This document shows, one piece after another, positions 5,849 through 5,907 of a stretch of DNA of 5,907 nucleotides. Every line of letters begins with the position of its first letter. The stretch's first letter is position 1. The translations under genes and the position numbers were made by a program. This DNA is from Bacteroidota bacterium (GTDB lineage: Bacteria > Bacteroidota > Bacteroidia > Bacteroidales > Marinifilaceae), in NCBI GenBank assembly GCA_023400335.1, contig JAEXFF010000256.1, positions 1 to 5,907 on the forward strand. Direction: 5' to 3'. The notes beneath the pieces were generated by a model, which ran no database searches, was not told the origin of the DNA, and saw only the letters and a list, made by a program, of their open reading frames with translations.

Positions 5849-5907
5849 ATGAAAAAGATTTATTTTTTATCACTGGTATTTACCATCGGTTTTTGTCTGG
5901 CCTTAGG
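5849..5907 (+). CDS. Start of an exported protein under cobalamin riboswitch control (partial)
   Basis: Only 19 codons are visible: MKKIYFLSLVFTIGFCLAL, with two lysines followed by a hydrophobic stretch, a typical signal peptide. The cysteine at residue 16 is not in a good lipobox, so a type I signal seems likelier than a lipoprotein, though the peptide is cut by the window edge. In Bacteroidota, genes directly behind cobalamin riboswitches most often encode outer-membrane B12 uptake parts such as BtuB-like TonB receptors or their surface partners, so a B12 or corrinoid uptake role is inferred from context. The product itself cannot be identified here. Confidence 0.85.
   Translation, partial: MKKIYFLSLVFTIGFCLAL

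Noticed and set aside
5634..5873. Minus-strand 79-codon open frame across the riboswitch
   Set aside because: It lies entirely over the conserved cobalamin aptamer and the start of the plus-strand gene. Its protein looks like random translation of structured RNA sequence.

Overview
The window looks like part of a Bacteroidota chromosome, most likely a gut member of the Bacteroidales. The reasons are a SusC/RagA-type TonB receptor carrying an STN domain, a FecR-type anti-sigma factor with a C-terminal DUF4974-like segment, a short ECF sigma factor with a hydrophobic tail, and TAnnTTTG-type promoter boxes. Composition is AT-leaning with no sign of foreign inserts. The genus cannot be fixed from this sequence; an Odoribacter/Butyricimonas-like organism is only a guess.

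Layout. On the minus strand, read from right to left, four genes lie head to tail. They are a secreted S9-family (DPP IV-fold) serine peptidase (5487 to 3220), an ECF sigma-70 factor (3227 to 2649) that overlaps the peptidase stop, a membrane-anchored FecR-type anti-sigma factor (2598 to 1438), and, after a strong hairpin and a gap of about 175 bases, the N-terminal 420 codons of a SusC/RagA-family TonB-dependent receptor (1261 to the left edge). Diverging from the peptidase on the plus strand is a cobalamin riboswitch (about 5650-5810), followed by the first 19 codons of an exported protein that runs off the right edge.

How the parts fit together. The receptor's STN domain is the periplasmic signalling domain that contacts a FecR protein in known trans-envelope circuits. 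The expected flow is: ligand bound by the receptor, STN to FecR, FecR to the ECF sigma factor, then transcription of the receptor gene. The likely target is the promoter region between the fecR-side hairpin and the receptor start. The peptidase placed ahead of the sigma factor, with overlapping ends, suggests that the imported or sensed ligand is peptide-derived. That is inference. The riboswitch unit is separate and reports vitamin B12 status.

The intergenic regions hold the less ordinary material: a sigma gene without an ATG start, a hairpin containing the fecR stop codon, a 15-base near-identical direct repeat spaced 73 bases apart upstream of the receptor, and a possible short plus-strand transcript ending at that hairpin. 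I see no mobile element, CRISPR array, tRNA or rRNA.
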